From contig NZ_AFHG01000052.1 in the NCBI RefSeq assembly GCF_000214035.2, forward strand, positions 372,001 through 436,000: a stretch of 64,000 nucleotides of DNA. Reading direction: 5' to 3'. Each line of letters opens with the position of its first letter. Position 1 is the stretch's first letter. Shown here piece after piece: positions 34,869 through 45,261 of the stretch. The stretch is from Methyloversatilis universalis FAM5 (GTDB lineage Bacteria; Pseudomonadota; Gammaproteobacteria; Burkholderiales; Rhodocyclaceae). The notes under the pieces are model-generated. The model was not told where the DNA came from and did no database searches. It saw only the letters and a program-made list of their open reading frames with translations. The translations under genes and the position numbers were made by a program.

Positions 34869-36026
34869 ATGCCGCTCCCCTACTGGCGACTGTCCGCCTA
34901 CTACCTCTTCTATTTCGCCTTCGTCGGCGCCTTTTCACCGTACTTCGGGCTCTACCTGTCGTCGATCGGCTTCTCCGCGGCCGACATCGCCATCGTCATG
35001 TCACTGATGCAGGTGATGCGCATCCTCGCGCCCAGCCTGTGGGGCTGGCTGGCAGACCGCATCGGCGCCCGCACGCCCATCATCCGCGGCGCCGGCATGG
35101 CCAGTCTGGCCGGATTCCTGATCTTTTTCGGCACCGAGCAGTTCATCGGCGTGTTCATTGCGATGGCGCTCATGTCCTTCTTCTGGAGCGCCTCGCTGCC
35201 GCTGGTCGAGGCGCTCACGCTGGAACATCTGAAATCGAAGGTGGCCCGCTACGGCGCCATTCGCGTGTGGGGCTCGATCGGCTTCGTCATCACCGTGCTG
35301 CTGCTGGGCGAAATGCTGGACCGCACCGGTCTGCGCGCGGTGCTGTGGGCGTGCAGCCTGATTCTCGGCGGCATCTGTCTGTTCGCGTTCAGCCTGCCGG
35401 AAGCGCCTGAGCACGCCGACCGGCCGCGTGCCACCGAAGGGCTGCGCGACATCCTGCGGCGGCGGCCGGTCGCCGGTCTGTTCGGCGCAGCCTTCTTCAT
35501 GAGCTGCGCGCATGGCGCGCTCTACGTCTTCTATTCCATCCATCTGGACGAGCACGGCTACAGCAAGAGCCTGATCGGCGCGCTGTGGACGCTGGGCGTG
35601 CTGGCCGAGATCGGGGTATTCCTGTGGATGCCTTCGCTGATGCGGCGCTTCTCGCTGCGCACCATGCTGCTGGCCGCGCTGTTCGCCGCTGTGCTGCGTT
35701 TCGCGGTGATCGGTTTCATGGTCGAGTCGCTGGCCTGGCTGCTGGCTGCCCAGCTGCTGCACGGCCTCACCTTCGGCGCCTTCCACGCCAGTTCGGTGGC
35801 GGCGCTGAACCAGTGGTTCGATGCGCGCCAGCAGGGCCGGGCGCAGGCGCTGTACGGCAGCGTGTCCTTCGGCGCCGGCGGCATGGTGGGCGGGCTGATC
35901 AGCGGCTGGCTGTGGGCGCCCTTCGGCGGCGGCTGGGCGTTCGCGCTCAGTTCGCTGTTCGCGCTGGCCGGCTGTGTGCTGCTGGCGCGACTGTGGCATC
36001 CGGACGAGGTGGTCCGCGCCGGCTGA
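34869..36026 (+). CDS. MFS transporter, HcaT/PPP-like (MFS_1-like)
   Basis: 385 residues with about twelve membrane segments. The N-terminus (LPYWRLSAYYLFYFAFVGAF, then SPYFGLYLSSIGF) matches the small MFS group that includes the 3-phenylpropionate transporter HcaT and nucleoside-type symporters; LWGWLADRIGARTPII is the A-loop motif. Substrate unknown. ATG 34869 is chosen; an upstream start at 34839 would add ten residues without hydrophobic character. It stands alone between the flagellar block and leuC. Confidence 0.85.
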   Translation: MPLPYWRLSAYYLFYFAFVGAFSPYFGLYLSSIGFSAADIAIVMSLMQVMRILAPSLWGWLADRIGARTPIIRGAGMASLAGFLIFFGTEQFIGVFIAMALMSFFWSASLPLVEALTLEHLKSKVARYGAIRVWGSIGFVITVLLLGEMLDRTGLRAVLWACSLILGGICLFAFSLPEAPEHADRPRATEGLRDILRRRPVAGLFGAAFFMSCAHGALYVFYSIHLDEHGYSKSLIGALWTLGVLAEIGVFLWMPSLMRRFSLRTMLLAALFAAVLRFAVIGFMVESLAWLLAAQLLHGLTFGAFHASSVAALNQWFDARQQGRAQALYGSVSFGAGGMVGGLISGWLWAPFGGGWAFALSSLFALAGCVLLARLWHPDEVVRAG

Positions 36027-36056
36027 GCCGGGCGGCCGGATGCTGCGCCGCAAGGT

Positions 36057-36062
36057 TATAAT
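36057..36062 (+). promoter_or_regulatory. Perfect -10 box (TATAAT) before leuC
   Basis: TATAAT lies 33 bases before the leuC ATG, at a suitable place for the leu operon promoter. The matching -35 is poor (G+C-rich GCGGCC region), so an activator may be required. Confidence 0.5.
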
Positions 36063-36095
36063 CCCCGGTTTCGCTGATCAGCCGGAATCGTTGCA

Positions 36096-37502
36096 ATGGC
36101 GCAGACGCTTTACGACAAGCTGTGGTCCAGTCACGTGGTGCATACCGAGGAAGACGGTACCGCACTGCTCTACATCGACCGCCACCTGGTACATGAAGTG
36201 ACCAGCCCGCAGGCCTTCGAAGGCCTGCGTCTGGCCAACCGCAAGCCCTGGCGCGTGGATTCCATCGTCGCCACGGCCGACCACAACGTGCCGACCGACC
36301 GCGCGGAACAGGGCATCGCCGACCCGACCTCGCGTGCCCAGGTCGAAACGCTGGATGCCAACATCCGCGCCTTCGGCGCGCTGGCCTATTTCCCCTTCCG
36401 CGACAAGCGTCAGGGCATCGTGCATGTGATCGGCCCGGAAAACGGCGCCACGCTGCCCGGCATGACCGTCGTCTGCGGCGACTCGCACACCTCGACTCAC
36501 GGCGCCTTCGGCTGTCTGGCACACGGCATCGGCACCTCCGAGGTCGAGCACGTGATGGCGACCCAGTGCCTGCTGCAGAAGAAGTCGAAGTCCATGCTCA
36601 TCCGCGTTGAAGGCGAACTGGGCAAGGGCGTGAGCGCCAAGGACATCGCGCTCCACTTCATCGGCGTCATCGGCACTGCCGGCGGCACCGGCTACGCGAT
36701 CGAGTTCGGTGGTTCGGCCATCCGTGGCCTGTCGATGGAAGGCCGCATGACCCTGTGCAATATGGCGATCGAGGGCGGTGCCCGCGCCGGCATGGTGGCG
36801 GTCGACGACACCACGATCGACTACCTGCGCGGTCGCCCGTTCTCGCCGCGCGGCGACCAGTGGGACCGTGCGGTCGAGTACTGGCGCACGCTGAAATCGG
36901 ACGAGGGCGCGCAGTTCGACCGCGTGGTCGACATCGACGCCCGCCGCATCCTGCCGCAGGTGACCTGGGGGACTTCGCCGGAAATGGTGACCGACGTGCG
37001 CGGCCAGGTGCCGGCGCCGGAAGATTTCGCCGATCCGGTCAAGCGCGAGGGCGTGGCCCGGGCGCTGCAGTACATGGGGCTCACCCCGCGCACGCCGATC
37101 GACCAGATCCGCATCGACAAGGTGTTCATCGGCTCCTGTACCAATTCGCGCATCGAGGATCTGCGCGCCGCCGCGCGCGTGGTCGAGGGCCGTCGCGTGG
37201 CCGACAACGTGAAGCTGGCGCTGGTGGTGCCGGGTTCCGGCCTGGTCAAGGCGCAGGCCGAGGCCGAAGGTCTGGACAAGGTGTTCAAGGCCGCCGGCTT
37301 CGAGTGGCGCGAGCCCGGCTGTTCGATGTGTCTGGCGATGAACGCCGACCGGCTGGAGCCGGGCGAGCGCTGCGCCTCGACCTCGAACCGCAATTTTGAA
37401 GGCCGCCAGGGTGCCGGCGGACGCACCCATCTGGTCAGTCCGCAGATGGCGGCGGCGGCGGCGATCGCCGGCCGTTTCGCCGATGTGCGTGAAATCGTCT
37501 GA
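36096..37502 (+). CDS. leuC: 3-isopropylmalate dehydratase large subunit LeuC
   Basis: 468 residues. Iron-sulfur cluster cysteines are at C348 (GSCTNSR), C409 and C412 (GCSMC), matching the aconitase-family pattern. HTSTHGAFG-type and [12 protein letters not shown] motifs are intact. With LeuD it isomerises 2-isopropylmalate to 3-isopropylmalate in leucine synthesis. First gene of leuC-(lipoprotein)-leuD-leuB-asd. Confidence 0.97.
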   Translation: MAQTLYDKLWSSHVVHTEEDGTALLYIDRHLVHEVTSPQAFEGLRLANRKPWRVDSIVATADHNVPTDRAEQGIADPTSRAQVETLDANIRAFGALAYFPFRDKRQGIVHVIGPENGATLPGMTVVCGDSHTSTHGAFGCLAHGIGTSEVEHVMATQCLLQKKSKSMLIRVEGELGKGVSAKDIALHFIGVIGTAGGTGYAIEFGGSAIRGLSMEGRMTLCNMAIEGGARAGMVAVDDTTIDYLRGRPFSPRGDQWDRAVEYWRTLKSDEGAQFDRVVDIDARRILPQVTWGTSPEMVTDVRGQVPAPEDFADPVKREGVARALQYMGLTPRTPIDQIRIDKVFIGSCTNSRIEDLRAAARVVEGRRVADNVKLALVVPGSGLVKAQAEAEGLDKVFKAAGFEWREPGCSMCLAMNADRLEPGERCASTSNRNFEGRQGAGGRTHLVSPQMAAAAAIAGRFADVREIV

Positions 37503-37543
37503 GTCGGTGAGCCACCGATTTTCCGTGTGAGGAAGAGCAGAGC

Positions 37544-37666
37544 ATGAAGCTGATTGCCGTGATCATGAGCGCGATGACCCTGATGCTGGCCGGTTGCAAC
37601 ACGGTCGAAGGCATCGGCAAGGACATCAAGAAGGGTGGCGAAGCCATCGAGAAGTCCGCGAGATAA
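37544..37666 (+). CDS. Entericidin A/B-like small lipoprotein
   Basis: 40 residues only. Signal peptide with lipobox LAGC and Cys18, then the entericidin pattern [28 protein letters not shown] lies upstream of the ATG. It sits in the 184-base gap between leuC and leuD, on the same strand, so it is carried on the leucine operon transcript. Entericidins are small membrane lipoproteins of toxin/antidote type in enteric bacteria; in betaproteobacteria the role is not established to my knowledge. Confidence 0.85.
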   Translation: MKLIAVIMSAMTLMLAGCNTVEGIGKDIKKGGEAIEKSAR

Positions 37667-37686
37667 GCGGCGGAGCAAGGACAGTC

Positions 37687-38325
37687 ATGAAAGCATTCAC
37701 CACGCTCGACGGCCTGGTCGCACCGCTGGACCGCGCCAACGTCGATACCGACGCCATCATCCCGAAGCAGTACCTGAAGTCGATCAAGCGCTCGGGCTTC
37801 GGCCCGACCCTGTTCGACGAATGGCGCTATCTCGATGTCGGCGAACCGGGTCAGGATCACTCGAAGCGCCCGCAGAACCCGGACTTCGTGCTGAACCAGC
37901 CGCGTTTCCAGGGCGCCAGCGTGCTGCTGGTGCGCGAGAACTTCGGCTGTGGCTCGTCGCGCGAACACGCGCCGTGGGCGATCGAGGACTTCGGCTTCCG
38001 GGCCATCATCGGCACCACCTTCGCCGACATTTTCTACAGCAACTGTTTCAAGAACGGCCTGCTGCCGATCCGACTGCCGGAGAAGGAAGTCGAGCAGCTG
38101 TTCCTGCAGTGCGCCGGCACGCCGGGCTATCGCCTCACCATCGATCTCGACCAGCAAGTGGTGCGCCGTCCGGACGGCCACGCCATCAAGTTCGACGTCG
38201 ATCCCTTCCGCAAGTACTGCCTGCTCAACGGTTTCGACGACATCGGCCTGACCCTGCGCCATGCCGACAAGATCCGCGAGTTCGAGGCGCGCCGCCGCAT
38301 CGAGCAGCCCTGGCTGTTTGCCTGA
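37687..38325 (+). CDS. leuD: 3-isopropylmalate dehydratase small subunit LeuD
   Basis: 212 residues from ATG 37687. Typical LeuD features: start with [20 protein letters not shown], then [17 protein letters not shown] and [20 protein letters not shown]. Partner of LeuC. A longer open frame extends upstream through the entericidin gene but has no LeuD character. Confidence 0.97.
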   Translation: MKAFTTLDGLVAPLDRANVDTDAIIPKQYLKSIKRSGFGPTLFDEWRYLDVGEPGQDHSKRPQNPDFVLNQPRFQGASVLLVRENFGCGSSREHAPWAIEDFGFRAIIGTTFADIFYSNCFKNGLLPIRLPEKEVEQLFLQCAGTPGYRLTIDLDQQVVRRPDGHAIKFDVDPFRKYCLLNGFDDIGLTLRHADKIREFEARRRIEQPWLFA

Positions 38326-38343
38326 CCACCTCTGGAGTCATTC

Positions 38344-39417
38344 GTGAAAGTCTGTGTTCTCGCCGGCGACGGCATCGGTCCCGAAATCACCGCCGAGGCA
38401 CTGCGCGTGCTGGAAGCGCTGCGTGCCGACGGCCTGAAGATCGAATTCGAGCACGCGCTGCTCGGCGGCCGTGCGGTGGACGCCACCGGTGATCCCTACC
38501 CGGAAGCGACCTCGAAGCTGGCGCGCGAAGCCGACGCCATCCTGCTCGGTGCCGTGGGCGGACCGAAGTGGGACACGCTGCCGCGCGAACAGCGCCCGGA
38601 GCGCGGCCTGCTGCGCATCCGCTCCGAACTGGGCGTGTTCGCCAACCTGCGCCCGGCCATCCTGTATCCGGAACTGGCCAACGCCTCGTCGCTGAAGCCG
38701 GAAATCGTGTCCGGCCTCGACATCCTGATCGTGCGCGAACTGACCGGCGACATCTACTTCGGCCAGCCGCGCGGCATCGAGGTGCGCGACACGCAGTGGG
38801 GCGAACAGCGTGTGGGCTGGAACACCATGATCTACGCCGAGGAAGAGATCCGCCGCATCGGCCGGGTCGCTTTCGAGGCCGCCCGCAAGCGCGGCAAGAA
38901 GCTGTGCTCGGTCGACAAGATGAACGTGCTCGAGTGCACCCAGCTGTGGCGCGAAGTCATGATCGATCTGTCCAAGGACTACCCGGACGTCGAACTGAGC
39001 CACATGCTGGTCGACAACGCCGCCATGCAGCTGGTGAAGGCGCCCAAGCAGTTCGACGTGGTGGTGACCGGAAACATGTTCGGCGACATCCTGTCCGATG
39101 AAGCATCCATGCTCACCGGCTCGATCGGCATGCTGCCGTCGGCCTCGCTGGACGCGAACAACAAGGGCCTTTACGAGCCCAGCCACGGCTCGGCCCCGGA
39201 CATCGCCGGTCAGGGCGTGGCCAATCCGCTGGCCACCATCCTGTCGGCGGCGATGATGCTGCGCTACAGCTTCGGCAACGAAGCCGCCGCGGTGCGCATC
39301 GAGAACGCGGTGCGCAAGGTGCTGGCCCAGGGCTACCGCACCGGTGACATCTTCGAGCCGGGCACGACCCGGGTCGGTACGAAGCAGATGGGCGACGCCG
39401 TACTGGCCGCCCTGTAA
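38344..39417 (+). CDS. leuB: 3-isopropylmalate dehydrogenase LeuB
   Basis: 357 residues. NAD-dependent decarboxylating dehydrogenase family with [16 protein letters not shown] at the start, [14 protein letters not shown], and the catalytic [20 protein letters not shown] segment. It converts 3-isopropylmalate to 2-oxo-isocaproate. GTG start 18 bases after leuD. Confidence 0.97.
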   Translation: MKVCVLAGDGIGPEITAEALRVLEALRADGLKIEFEHALLGGRAVDATGDPYPEATSKLAREADAILLGAVGGPKWDTLPREQRPERGLLRIRSELGVFANLRPAILYPELANASSLKPEIVSGLDILIVRELTGDIYFGQPRGIEVRDTQWGEQRVGWNTMIYAEEEIRRIGRVAFEAARKRGKKLCSVDKMNVLECTQLWREVMIDLSKDYPDVELSHMLVDNAAMQLVKAPKQFDVVVTGNMFGDILSDEASMLTGSIGMLPSASLDANNKGLYEPSHGSAPDIAGQGVANPLATILSAAMMLRYSFGNEAAAVRIENAVRKVLAQGYRTGDIFEPGTTRVGTKQMGDAVLAAL

Positions 39418-39438
39418 GAGACGGACGAGGAAACGGAC

Positions 39439-40554
39439 ATGTTGAAGCTCGGTATGGTGGGTTGGCGCGGCATGGTGGGCTCTGTGCTCATGCAGCGCAT
39501 GCGTGAGGAAAACGATTTCGCGCTGGTGGAGCCGGTGTTCTTCACCACCTCCAGCGTCGGCGCCGCCGGCCCGGACGTGGGCCAGGGCAGCGCGCCGCTG
39601 CTGGACGCGACCGACGTTGCCCAGCTGGCGAAGATGGACGCCATCATCACCTGCCAGGGCGGCGACTACACCAATGAGGTGTATCCGAAGCTGCGCGCCG
39701 CCGGCTGGAAGGGCTACTGGATCGACGCCGCCTCCGCGCTGCGCATGAAGGACGACGCCATCATCATCCTCGACCCGGTCAACATGGGCGTGATCAAGGA
39801 CGGTCTGGCGCGCGGCGTGAAGGACTACATCGGCGGCAACTGCACGGTCAGCCTGATGCTGATGGGCGTCGGTGCGCTGTTCTCGGCCGGTCTGGTCGAA
39901 TGGATGACCGCCATGACCTACCAGGCGGCCTCCGGCGCCGGCGCGCAGAACATGCGCGAACTGCTGTCGCAGATGGGCACGCTGCACGGTGTGGCCGCCC
40001 CGATGCTGAAGGACAGCGCCTCGGCCATTCTCGACATCGACCGCGTGGTCACCGACAGCCTGCGCAGCGCCGATTTCCCGAAGAAGAACTTCGGCGCGCC
40101 GCTGGCCGGCTCGCTCATCCCCTACATCGACAAGGAACTGGAGAGCGGTCAGAGCAAGGAAGAGTGGAAGGGCCAGGTCGAAACCAACAAGATCCTCGGT
40201 CGCAGCGGCGCCGACATCACGCCGATCGACGGCATCTGCGTGCGGATTGGCGCGATGCGCTGCCATTCGCAGGCGCTCACCATCAAGTTGAAGCGCGACG
40301 TGCCGTTGGACGAGATCGAAAGCATGATCCGCGAAGCCAACGACTGGGTGAAGTTCGTACCCAACCATCGCGAGGACAGCATGCGCGACCTGACGCCGGC
40401 CGCGGTCAGCGGTTCGCTGACCATTCCGGTCGGTCGCGTGCGCAAGCTCAACATGGGTCCGGACTACCTCGGTGCCTTCACCTGCGGCGACCAGCTGCTG
40501 TGGGGCGCCGCCGAACCGCTTCGCCGCATGCTGCGTATCCTGGTCGAAGCCTGA
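39439..40554 (+). CDS. asd: Aspartate-semialdehyde dehydrogenase
   Basis: 371 residues. Rossmann start [13 protein letters not shown] and active-site Cys135 in [10 protein letters not shown], the same number as in E. coli. It reduces aspartyl phosphate to aspartate semialdehyde for lysine, threonine and methionine. 21 bases after leuB; a strong hairpin follows. Confidence 0.97.
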   Translation: MLKLGMVGWRGMVGSVLMQRMREENDFALVEPVFFTTSSVGAAGPDVGQGSAPLLDATDVAQLAKMDAIITCQGGDYTNEVYPKLRAAGWKGYWIDAASALRMKDDAIIILDPVNMGVIKDGLARGVKDYIGGNCTVSLMLMGVGALFSAGLVEWMTAMTYQAASGAGAQNMRELLSQMGTLHGVAAPMLKDSASAILDIDRVVTDSLRSADFPKKNFGAPLAGSLIPYIDKELESGQSKEEWKGQVETNKILGRSGADITPIDGICVRIGAMRCHSQALTIKLKRDVPLDEIESMIREANDWVKFVPNHREDSMRDLTPAAVSGSLTIPVGRVRKLNMGPDYLGAFTCGDQLLWGAAEPLRRMLRILVEA

Positions 40555-40564
40555 CGGCGCACCC

Positions 40565-40593
40565 GACACGCTGCCTGCCGCAGGCAGCGTGTC
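40565..40593 (+). terminator. Terminator hairpin after asd
   Basis: Perfect 13-base-pair stem GACACGCTGCCTG / CAGGCAGCGTGTC with a three-base loop starting ten bases after the asd stop. No T tract follows, so it may act as a Rho-assisted terminator or mRNA 3' end stabiliser. Confidence 0.65.
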
Positions 40594-40631
40594 GTAACAG
40601 ACAGTTTCGCAACATAAAGCGACGACTGAGC

Positions 40632-40660
40632 TTGCAGGGCTAAGACCATGATGTTATTTT
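40632..40660 (+). promoter_or_regulatory. Candidate promoter of fimV
   Basis: TTGCAG, 17 bases, TATTTT, in an unusually A+T-rich stretch for this window. Predicted start near 40667, about 27 bases before the fimV GTG. Confidence 0.4.
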
Positions 40661-40693
40661 GAGAATTGGGTTTTAGCGCGCGAGGAAAACGCG

Positions 40694-43642
40694 GTGCGTC
40701 ATAGCGATAAAAAACATTCGATCCGCCTGCTGACTGCACTGCTGTCGGCACTCCCGCTCACTGCCGGCGCAGCCGGCCTCGGCAAGCTCACCGTCCAGTC
40801 CGCCATCGGCCAGCCGTTGCGGGCGGAAGTCGAACTTTCGGCCAGTTCCGAGGAACTGGCGTCCATTTCCGCCAAACTCGCATCGCCTGCCGCGTTCAAG
40901 CAGGCGGGCGTCGAATTCGCCTCCAGTCTGGCGGGTGTCCGGATTTCGGTGGACAAGCGGCGTGGCCGCCCGGTGCTCGTGGTGACCAGCGACCGTGCGG
41001 TCAGCGAGCCCTATCTCGACATGCTGATCGAGCTGAACTGGTCCTCCGGCCGGCTCGTCCGCGAATACACCTTCCTGCTCGATCCGGCTGACATGCCGCG
41101 TCCGGCGCCGGTCGAACCGGTGGCGGTGCCCGGTGGTGACAGCACGCGTGCACCGGCGGCCCGCACCGCGCCCGCGCCGGCTGCGCGAGAGGCCGCACCG
41201 GCCGGCGGCAGCACCCGAGAAGTCCAGCGCGGCGAAACGCTGCGCCGCATCGCCACCGAAACCGCGCCGTCGGGCGTCAGTCTCGACCAGATGCTGGTAG
41301 CGCTGGTGCGTGCCAATCCCGAGGCGTTTGACGGCGGCAACATGAACCGTCTCCGTGCCGGCCGCATTCTGACCATTCCGGATCAGGCGACCGCCGAATC
41401 GGTGTCGCCGCAGGAAGCGCGCCGCATCGTGTCGGCCCAGACCGCCGATTTCGCGGCCTACCGCGCCCGTCTTGCCGGCAGCGTGGACAGCCAGCCGGTT
41501 GCTGCGGAATCCGCCGGACGCAGTTCGGGTGGCAAGATCGCTGCGCGGGTTGAGGACAAGGCGCCCGCAGCCGCGCCGGCGGCCGATCAGGTGCGCGTGT
41601 CCAAGGCGGATGGCGGCAAGATCAATGCACTGGAAGAAGAGGTCATCGCCAAGGACCGCGCCCTCAAGGACGCGAACAGCCGGCTGGCCGAACTCGAACG
41701 CAATGTGCGTGATCTGCAGAAGCTGGTCGAACTGAAGAACACCCCGCTGGCCGACGCGCAGAAGGCGGCGGCACCGGCGCCCGCGCCCGCGCCCGCCGCG
41801 GCACCGCAGCCGGCAGCAGCCAAACCGGCCCCTGCGCCCGCACCCGCCGCCGCACCTGCTGCGCCGGCGCCGAAGGCGGAGGACAAGCCGGTCCCCGATC
41901 TGATCGCCGCGGCCGAAGGCAAGAAGGACGCGGCGCCGGTCGACAAGGCCGCCGAGAAGCCGGCGGACAAGCCGGTACCCGACCTGATCGCGCTGGCGGA
42001 CGAGAAGAAGCCGGCGGAAACGCCTGCAGCGGAAGCGCCAAAGCCGGCGCCGGCCGAGCCGCCCAAGACCGAACCTGCTCCGGCGCCTGCGCCCGCGCCG
42101 GCTCCGGATGTCGAACCGGAAGCCGCGGCGGAACAGCCCGGCCTGCTGTCTGACCCGGCCACGCTGGGCGGCCTTGGCGCGGTGCTCGCGCTGCTGCTCG
42201 GCTACTTCGGCTGGCGCCGCCGCAAGGCCAGCGCACCGGCGCCCGATCTGGCGCCGCCGTCGACCACGGCCGGCATGGAACCGGCGGCCGCATCCACGTC
42301 GGTGATCGGTGCCACCGGCGGCGGCCAGAGCGTGGATACCAGCGCCAGCTCGATCCAGACCGATTTCAGCCAGTCCTCGCTGTCGTCCATCGACGCTGAC
42401 GAAGGCGTGGACCCGGTGGCGGAAGCCGACGTCTACATGGCCTATGGACGCGACGCGCAGGCCGAAGAAATCCTGCTCGAAGCGCTCAAGAACGAACCCA
42501 GTCGTCATGCCATCCACCTGAAGCTGCTGGAAATCTATGCCCAGCGCAAGTCGGTGAAGCAGTTCGAAACGCTGGCGACCGAGCTGTACGCGCAGACCGG
42601 CGGCAAGGGCGCCGACTGGGAAAAGGCCGCGCAGCTGGGCCGTTCGGTCGATCCGGGCAACCCGCTGTACGGCGGCGGCGCGCCCGAACCGGAACCGGAC
42701 GCCGACGCGCAGGCCGCGATGGCGGCAACCGTGGTGGTCAGTGGTGCAGACAAGCTGCGTGACACCTGGACGCTGCCTGGCGACATCGGTCAGCTGGTGT
42801 CCGGCGACGTGGTGGAGGACACCCAGACGACGATAGCGCTGGATCCGCACCAGATCCCGCAGGCGGAAGAAGAGGCGCCGGCACCGTCGGGTGATGCCGG
42901 CCTCGATTTCGATCTCGATGTGCCGCCGGCCGACGACCTGCCGGCCGTCCCGGCGGTGGGCGCGGCCACCACGCTGACCAAGCCGGGCGAGGAATCGGAG
43001 GGCGAATCGTCGCTCGATTTCGACCTGGGTCTCGATTTCACAAAGCCGGAAGAGCCGGCGGATGTCAGCACCCTGGTGCTGGACAAGAACGTGGCCGACA
43101 CTGCGGAAGCGCTCAGTCAGGAAGAGGCGCCGGCCTTCGATCTGGATCTTTCGCTGCCGCCCGACGACGCGGATGCCGCTGGCGGGGATGCCGCGGCGGT
43201 CGTGGATCTCGAGCGCACCGACATCGGCAACCTGATCGACTTCAACTTCGATGCGTCCGATGCGCCCGCTGCTCCGGTGGCCCCGTCCGAGCCGGTGATC
43301 GATCTGTCCGACATCAATCTCGATCTCGGTGCGGATCCGTCTACGCTGGAAACCGATGTGGTCGGCGATGTGGCGAAGGCGCTGGAACAGGCGATGCCGG
43401 CTGCCGAGCCGGACGTGCCGCAGTCCGCGGTGTCCACCGTCATCAACCCGGAAGACATGCTGGGCGGAGAAGAGCCGCCGCAGTCGGCTGCCGAAGAAGC
43501 CGAAACCAAGCTGGAACTGGCCCGCGCCTACGAGGAGATGGGTGACAAGGAAGGTGCTCGCGAGCTGCTGCAGGAAGTGGTGCGCGAGGGTACGTCCGAA
43601 CAGCAGGCCCAGGCCAACGACATGCTGTCCCGTCTCGGCTGA
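40694..43642 (+). CDS. fimV: FimV/HubP-type polar hub protein
   Basis: 982 residues. Signal peptide ending near AGA; N-terminal FimV domain (GLGKLTVQSAIGQPLRAEVE); LysM-type domain at about 175-235; a coiled coil (KINALEEEVIAKDRALKDAN); a Pro/Ala/Lys-rich stretch with two DKPVPDLIA repeats; one membrane segment near residue 490 (LGAVLALLLGYFGWRRRK); and an acidic cytoplasmic region with TPR-like helices ending in the conserved FimV C-terminal module (KLELARAYEEMGDKEGARELL). FimV/HubP organise cell-pole proteins, including chemotaxis and pilus systems. GTG start, GAGGA upstream. Confidence 0.94.
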   Translation: MRHSDKKHSIRLLTALLSALPLTAGAAGLGKLTVQSAIGQPLRAEVELSASSEELASISAKLASPAAFKQAGVEFASSLAGVRISVDKRRGRPVLVVTSDRAVSEPYLDMLIELNWSSGRLVREYTFLLDPADMPRPAPVEPVAVPGGDSTRAPAARTAPAPAAREAAPAGGSTREVQRGETLRRIATETAPSGVSLDQMLVALVRANPEAFDGGNMNRLRAGRILTIPDQATAESVSPQEARRIVSAQTADFAAYRARLAGSVDSQPVAAESAGRSSGGKIAARVEDKAPAAAPAADQVRVSKADGGKINALEEEVIAKDRALKDANSRLAELERNVRDLQKLVELKNTPLADAQKAAAPAPAPAPAAAPQPAAAKPAPAPAPAAAPAAPAPKAEDKPVPDLIAAAEGKKDAAPVDKAAEKPADKPVPDLIALADEKKPAETPAAEAPKPAPAEPPKTEPAPAPAPAPAPDVEPEAAAEQPGLLSDPATLGGLGAVLALLLGYFGWRRRKASAPAPDLAPPSTTAGMEPAAASTSVIGATGGGQSVDTSASSIQTDFSQSSLSSIDADEGVDPVAEADVYMAYGRDAQAEEILLEALKNEPSRHAIHLKLLEIYAQRKSVKQFETLATELYAQTGGKGADWEKAAQLGRSVDPGNPLYGGGAPEPEPDADAQAAMAATVVVSGADKLRDTWTLPGDIGQLVSGDVVEDTQTTIALDPHQIPQAEEEAPAPSGDAGLDFDLDVPPADDLPAVPAVGAATTLTKPGEESEGESSLDFDLGLDFTKPEEPADVSTLVLDKNVADTAEALSQEEAPAFDLDLSLPPDDADAAGGDAAAVVDLERTDIGNLIDFNFDASDAPAAPVAPSEPVIDLSDINLDLGADPSTLETDVVGDVAKALEQAMPAAEPDVPQSAVSTVINPEDMLGGEEPPQSAAEEAETKLELARAYEEMGDKEGARELLQEVVREGTSEQQAQANDMLSRLG

Positions 43643-43679
43643 TTCCTGCGCGTACGGGCTGAGATGCCCGTACTTTCCG

Positions 43680-43704
43680 AAGCCGGCCATGTGCCGGCTT
43701 TTTT
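43680..43704 (+). terminator. Rho-independent terminator after fimV
   Basis: Stem AAGCCGGC / GCCGGCTT with loop CATGT and a run of T residues, 38 bases after the fimV stop. Confidence 0.9.
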
Positions 43705-43805
43705 CATCGCGGGCTGCGCCGCGCCGCCCGGTCCGCTGGCCTGAAGCGCAGGCCGTCGATGCGCGGTATGCTCGCGCCCCGTTCCCTCCGCACACCGCTT
43801 CATCC

Positions 43806-44450
43806 ATGCCTACACCCCTGGTTGCCGTTCCGCCCGCGAGTGCCTGTCGCCTGCCGGTGCACGGCGCGACGCTGCTCGCGCTGTGGCTGATGTGGCTGCT
43901 GGCCGGGCAGGGTGTGGCGGCCTGGCGGGAAGCGGTCTGGCTGGCGCTCAGTCCGGGCGTTGCGCTGCTCGCGGCGCCGGCCCACCTGTGGCGCCTGCTG
44001 CGGCGGTTGCGCTGGCTCTGCCTCGCGGTCCTGATCACCTTCGCCTTCGGTACGCCCGGACGCCTGCTCATTCCCGACCTGCCCGCCGGTCCGACAGTCG
44101 AAGGTGTGTCGGCCGCGCTGCATGCGGCGGCCCGCCTCGCGGCGATGGCGGCCTGCGTGACGCTGCTGTTCCGCATGCTTCCGTTGCGCCCGCTCGCCGG
44201 CGCGCTGCACCGCCTGCTGCATCCGTTCGGCGCTGCGCCGCCCGGACCCGGCAGTCTCGCGCTGCGGCTGCTGCTGGTGCTGCGCGACCTCGAACGTACA
44301 CCGCCGTTTGCCGGCTGGCGAGGCTGGCTGGCCGCGGCGGGGGCGGATCAGGACACGATCCAGGTCGACCCGTGTCCGGCGCTGGGCCGCACCGATCTGT
44401 CGGTGATTGCAGCCGGCGCCTGCGCCCTGGCGCTGTGGAGTTTCGCGTGA
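43806..44450 (+). CDS. Membrane protein, possibly EcfT/CbiQ-like transporter component
   Basis: 214 residues with four to five hydrophobic segments. The segment [20 protein letters not shown] followed by [17 protein letters not shown] resembles the conserved part of CbiQ/EcfT transmembrane proteins of energy-coupling-factor transporters. No ATPase or substrate-binding gene is adjacent, so the assignment is tentative. ATG 43806 follows the fimV terminator; the stop overlaps the truA start by three bases, so the two are coupled. Confidence 0.6.
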   Translation: MPTPLVAVPPASACRLPVHGATLLALWLMWLLAGQGVAAWREAVWLALSPGVALLAAPAHLWRLLRRLRWLCLAVLITFAFGTPGRLLIPDLPAGPTVEGVSAALHAAARLAAMAACVTLLFRMLPLRPLAGALHRLLHPFGAAPPGPGSLALRLLLVLRDLERTPPFAGWRGWLAAAGADQDTIQVDPCPALGRTDLSVIAAGACALALWSFA

Positions 44451-45247
44451 GCCGCATCGCACTCGGCGTCGAGTACGACGGCTCCGCCTTCCGCGGCTGG
44501 CAGTCGCAGCCGGTGGGCCCGACCGTACAGGACGCGCTCGAAGCCGCCCTGTCCGGCATTGCCGCCCACCCGGTACGGGTGCAGGCCTCCGGCCGCACCG
44601 ATACCGGCGTCCACGCCACGGTGCAGGTGGTGCATTTCGACACCGACGCGGTCCGGCCGGACAGCGCCTGGGTACGCGGCTGCAACGCGCTGCTGCCGCC
44701 GTCGGTCGCGGTGCGCTGGGCGCAGCCGGTAAGCGATGAGTTCAACGCGCGTTTCTCGGCGCACAGCCGCAGCTATCGCTATCTGCTGTTCAACAGCCCG
44801 GTGCGACCGGCCCTCGGCGCCACCCTGAGCGGCTGGTTTCACCGTCCGCTGGACATCGCGCCCATGGCCGAGGCGGCGCGGGCACTGTGCGGAGAACACG
44901 ATTTTTCCGCCTTCCGTTCGTCCGAATGCCAGGCGAAAAGCCCGGTGCGCACCCTGCACCGGCTGGACGTGAGGCGGCAGGGCGACTGGATCGCCTTCGA
45001 TCTGGGCGCCAATGCCTTCCTCCACCACATGGTGCGCAACATCGTCGGCGCGCTGGTCGAGATCGGCTGCGGGCGCCGCCCGGCGGGCTGGGCGGCCGAA
45101 CTGCTGGCCCAGCGTGACCGCCGACTGGCCGCCCCCACCTTTTCGCCCTGCGGCCTCTATCTGGTCGGCGTGGGCTACGATGTGCGCTGGGGTCTGCCGC
45201 AGCAGGCGCTGCATCGCCTTCCCCCGATCGGCCCCTCGCTGGATTGA
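44447..45247 (+). CDS. truA: tRNA pseudouridine(38-40) synthase TruA
   Basis: 266 residues from GTG 44447. The catalytic Asp52 lies in [24 protein letters not shown] and [17 protein letters not shown] are also typical. It modifies U38-U40 in the tRNA anticodon arm. The start overlaps the stop of the membrane protein gene; a longer open frame upstream is a shadow. Confidence 0.96.
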   Translation: MSRIALGVEYDGSAFRGWQSQPVGPTVQDALEAALSGIAAHPVRVQASGRTDTGVHATVQVVHFDTDAVRPDSAWVRGCNALLPPSVAVRWAQPVSDEFNARFSAHSRSYRYLLFNSPVRPALGATLSGWFHRPLDIAPMAEAARALCGEHDFSAFRSSECQAKSPVRTLHRLDVRRQGDWIAFDLGANAFLHHMVRNIVGALVEIGCGRRPAGWAAELLAQRDRRLAAPTFSPCGLYLVGVGYDVRWGLPQQALHRLPPIGPSLD

Positions 45248-45261
45248 ACACAGGAATCAAC

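Noticed and set aside
38338-44176. 743- and 1167-residue minus-strand frames over leuB-asd and fimV
   Set aside because: Repetitive Arg/Gly/His shadows of the plus-strand genes.
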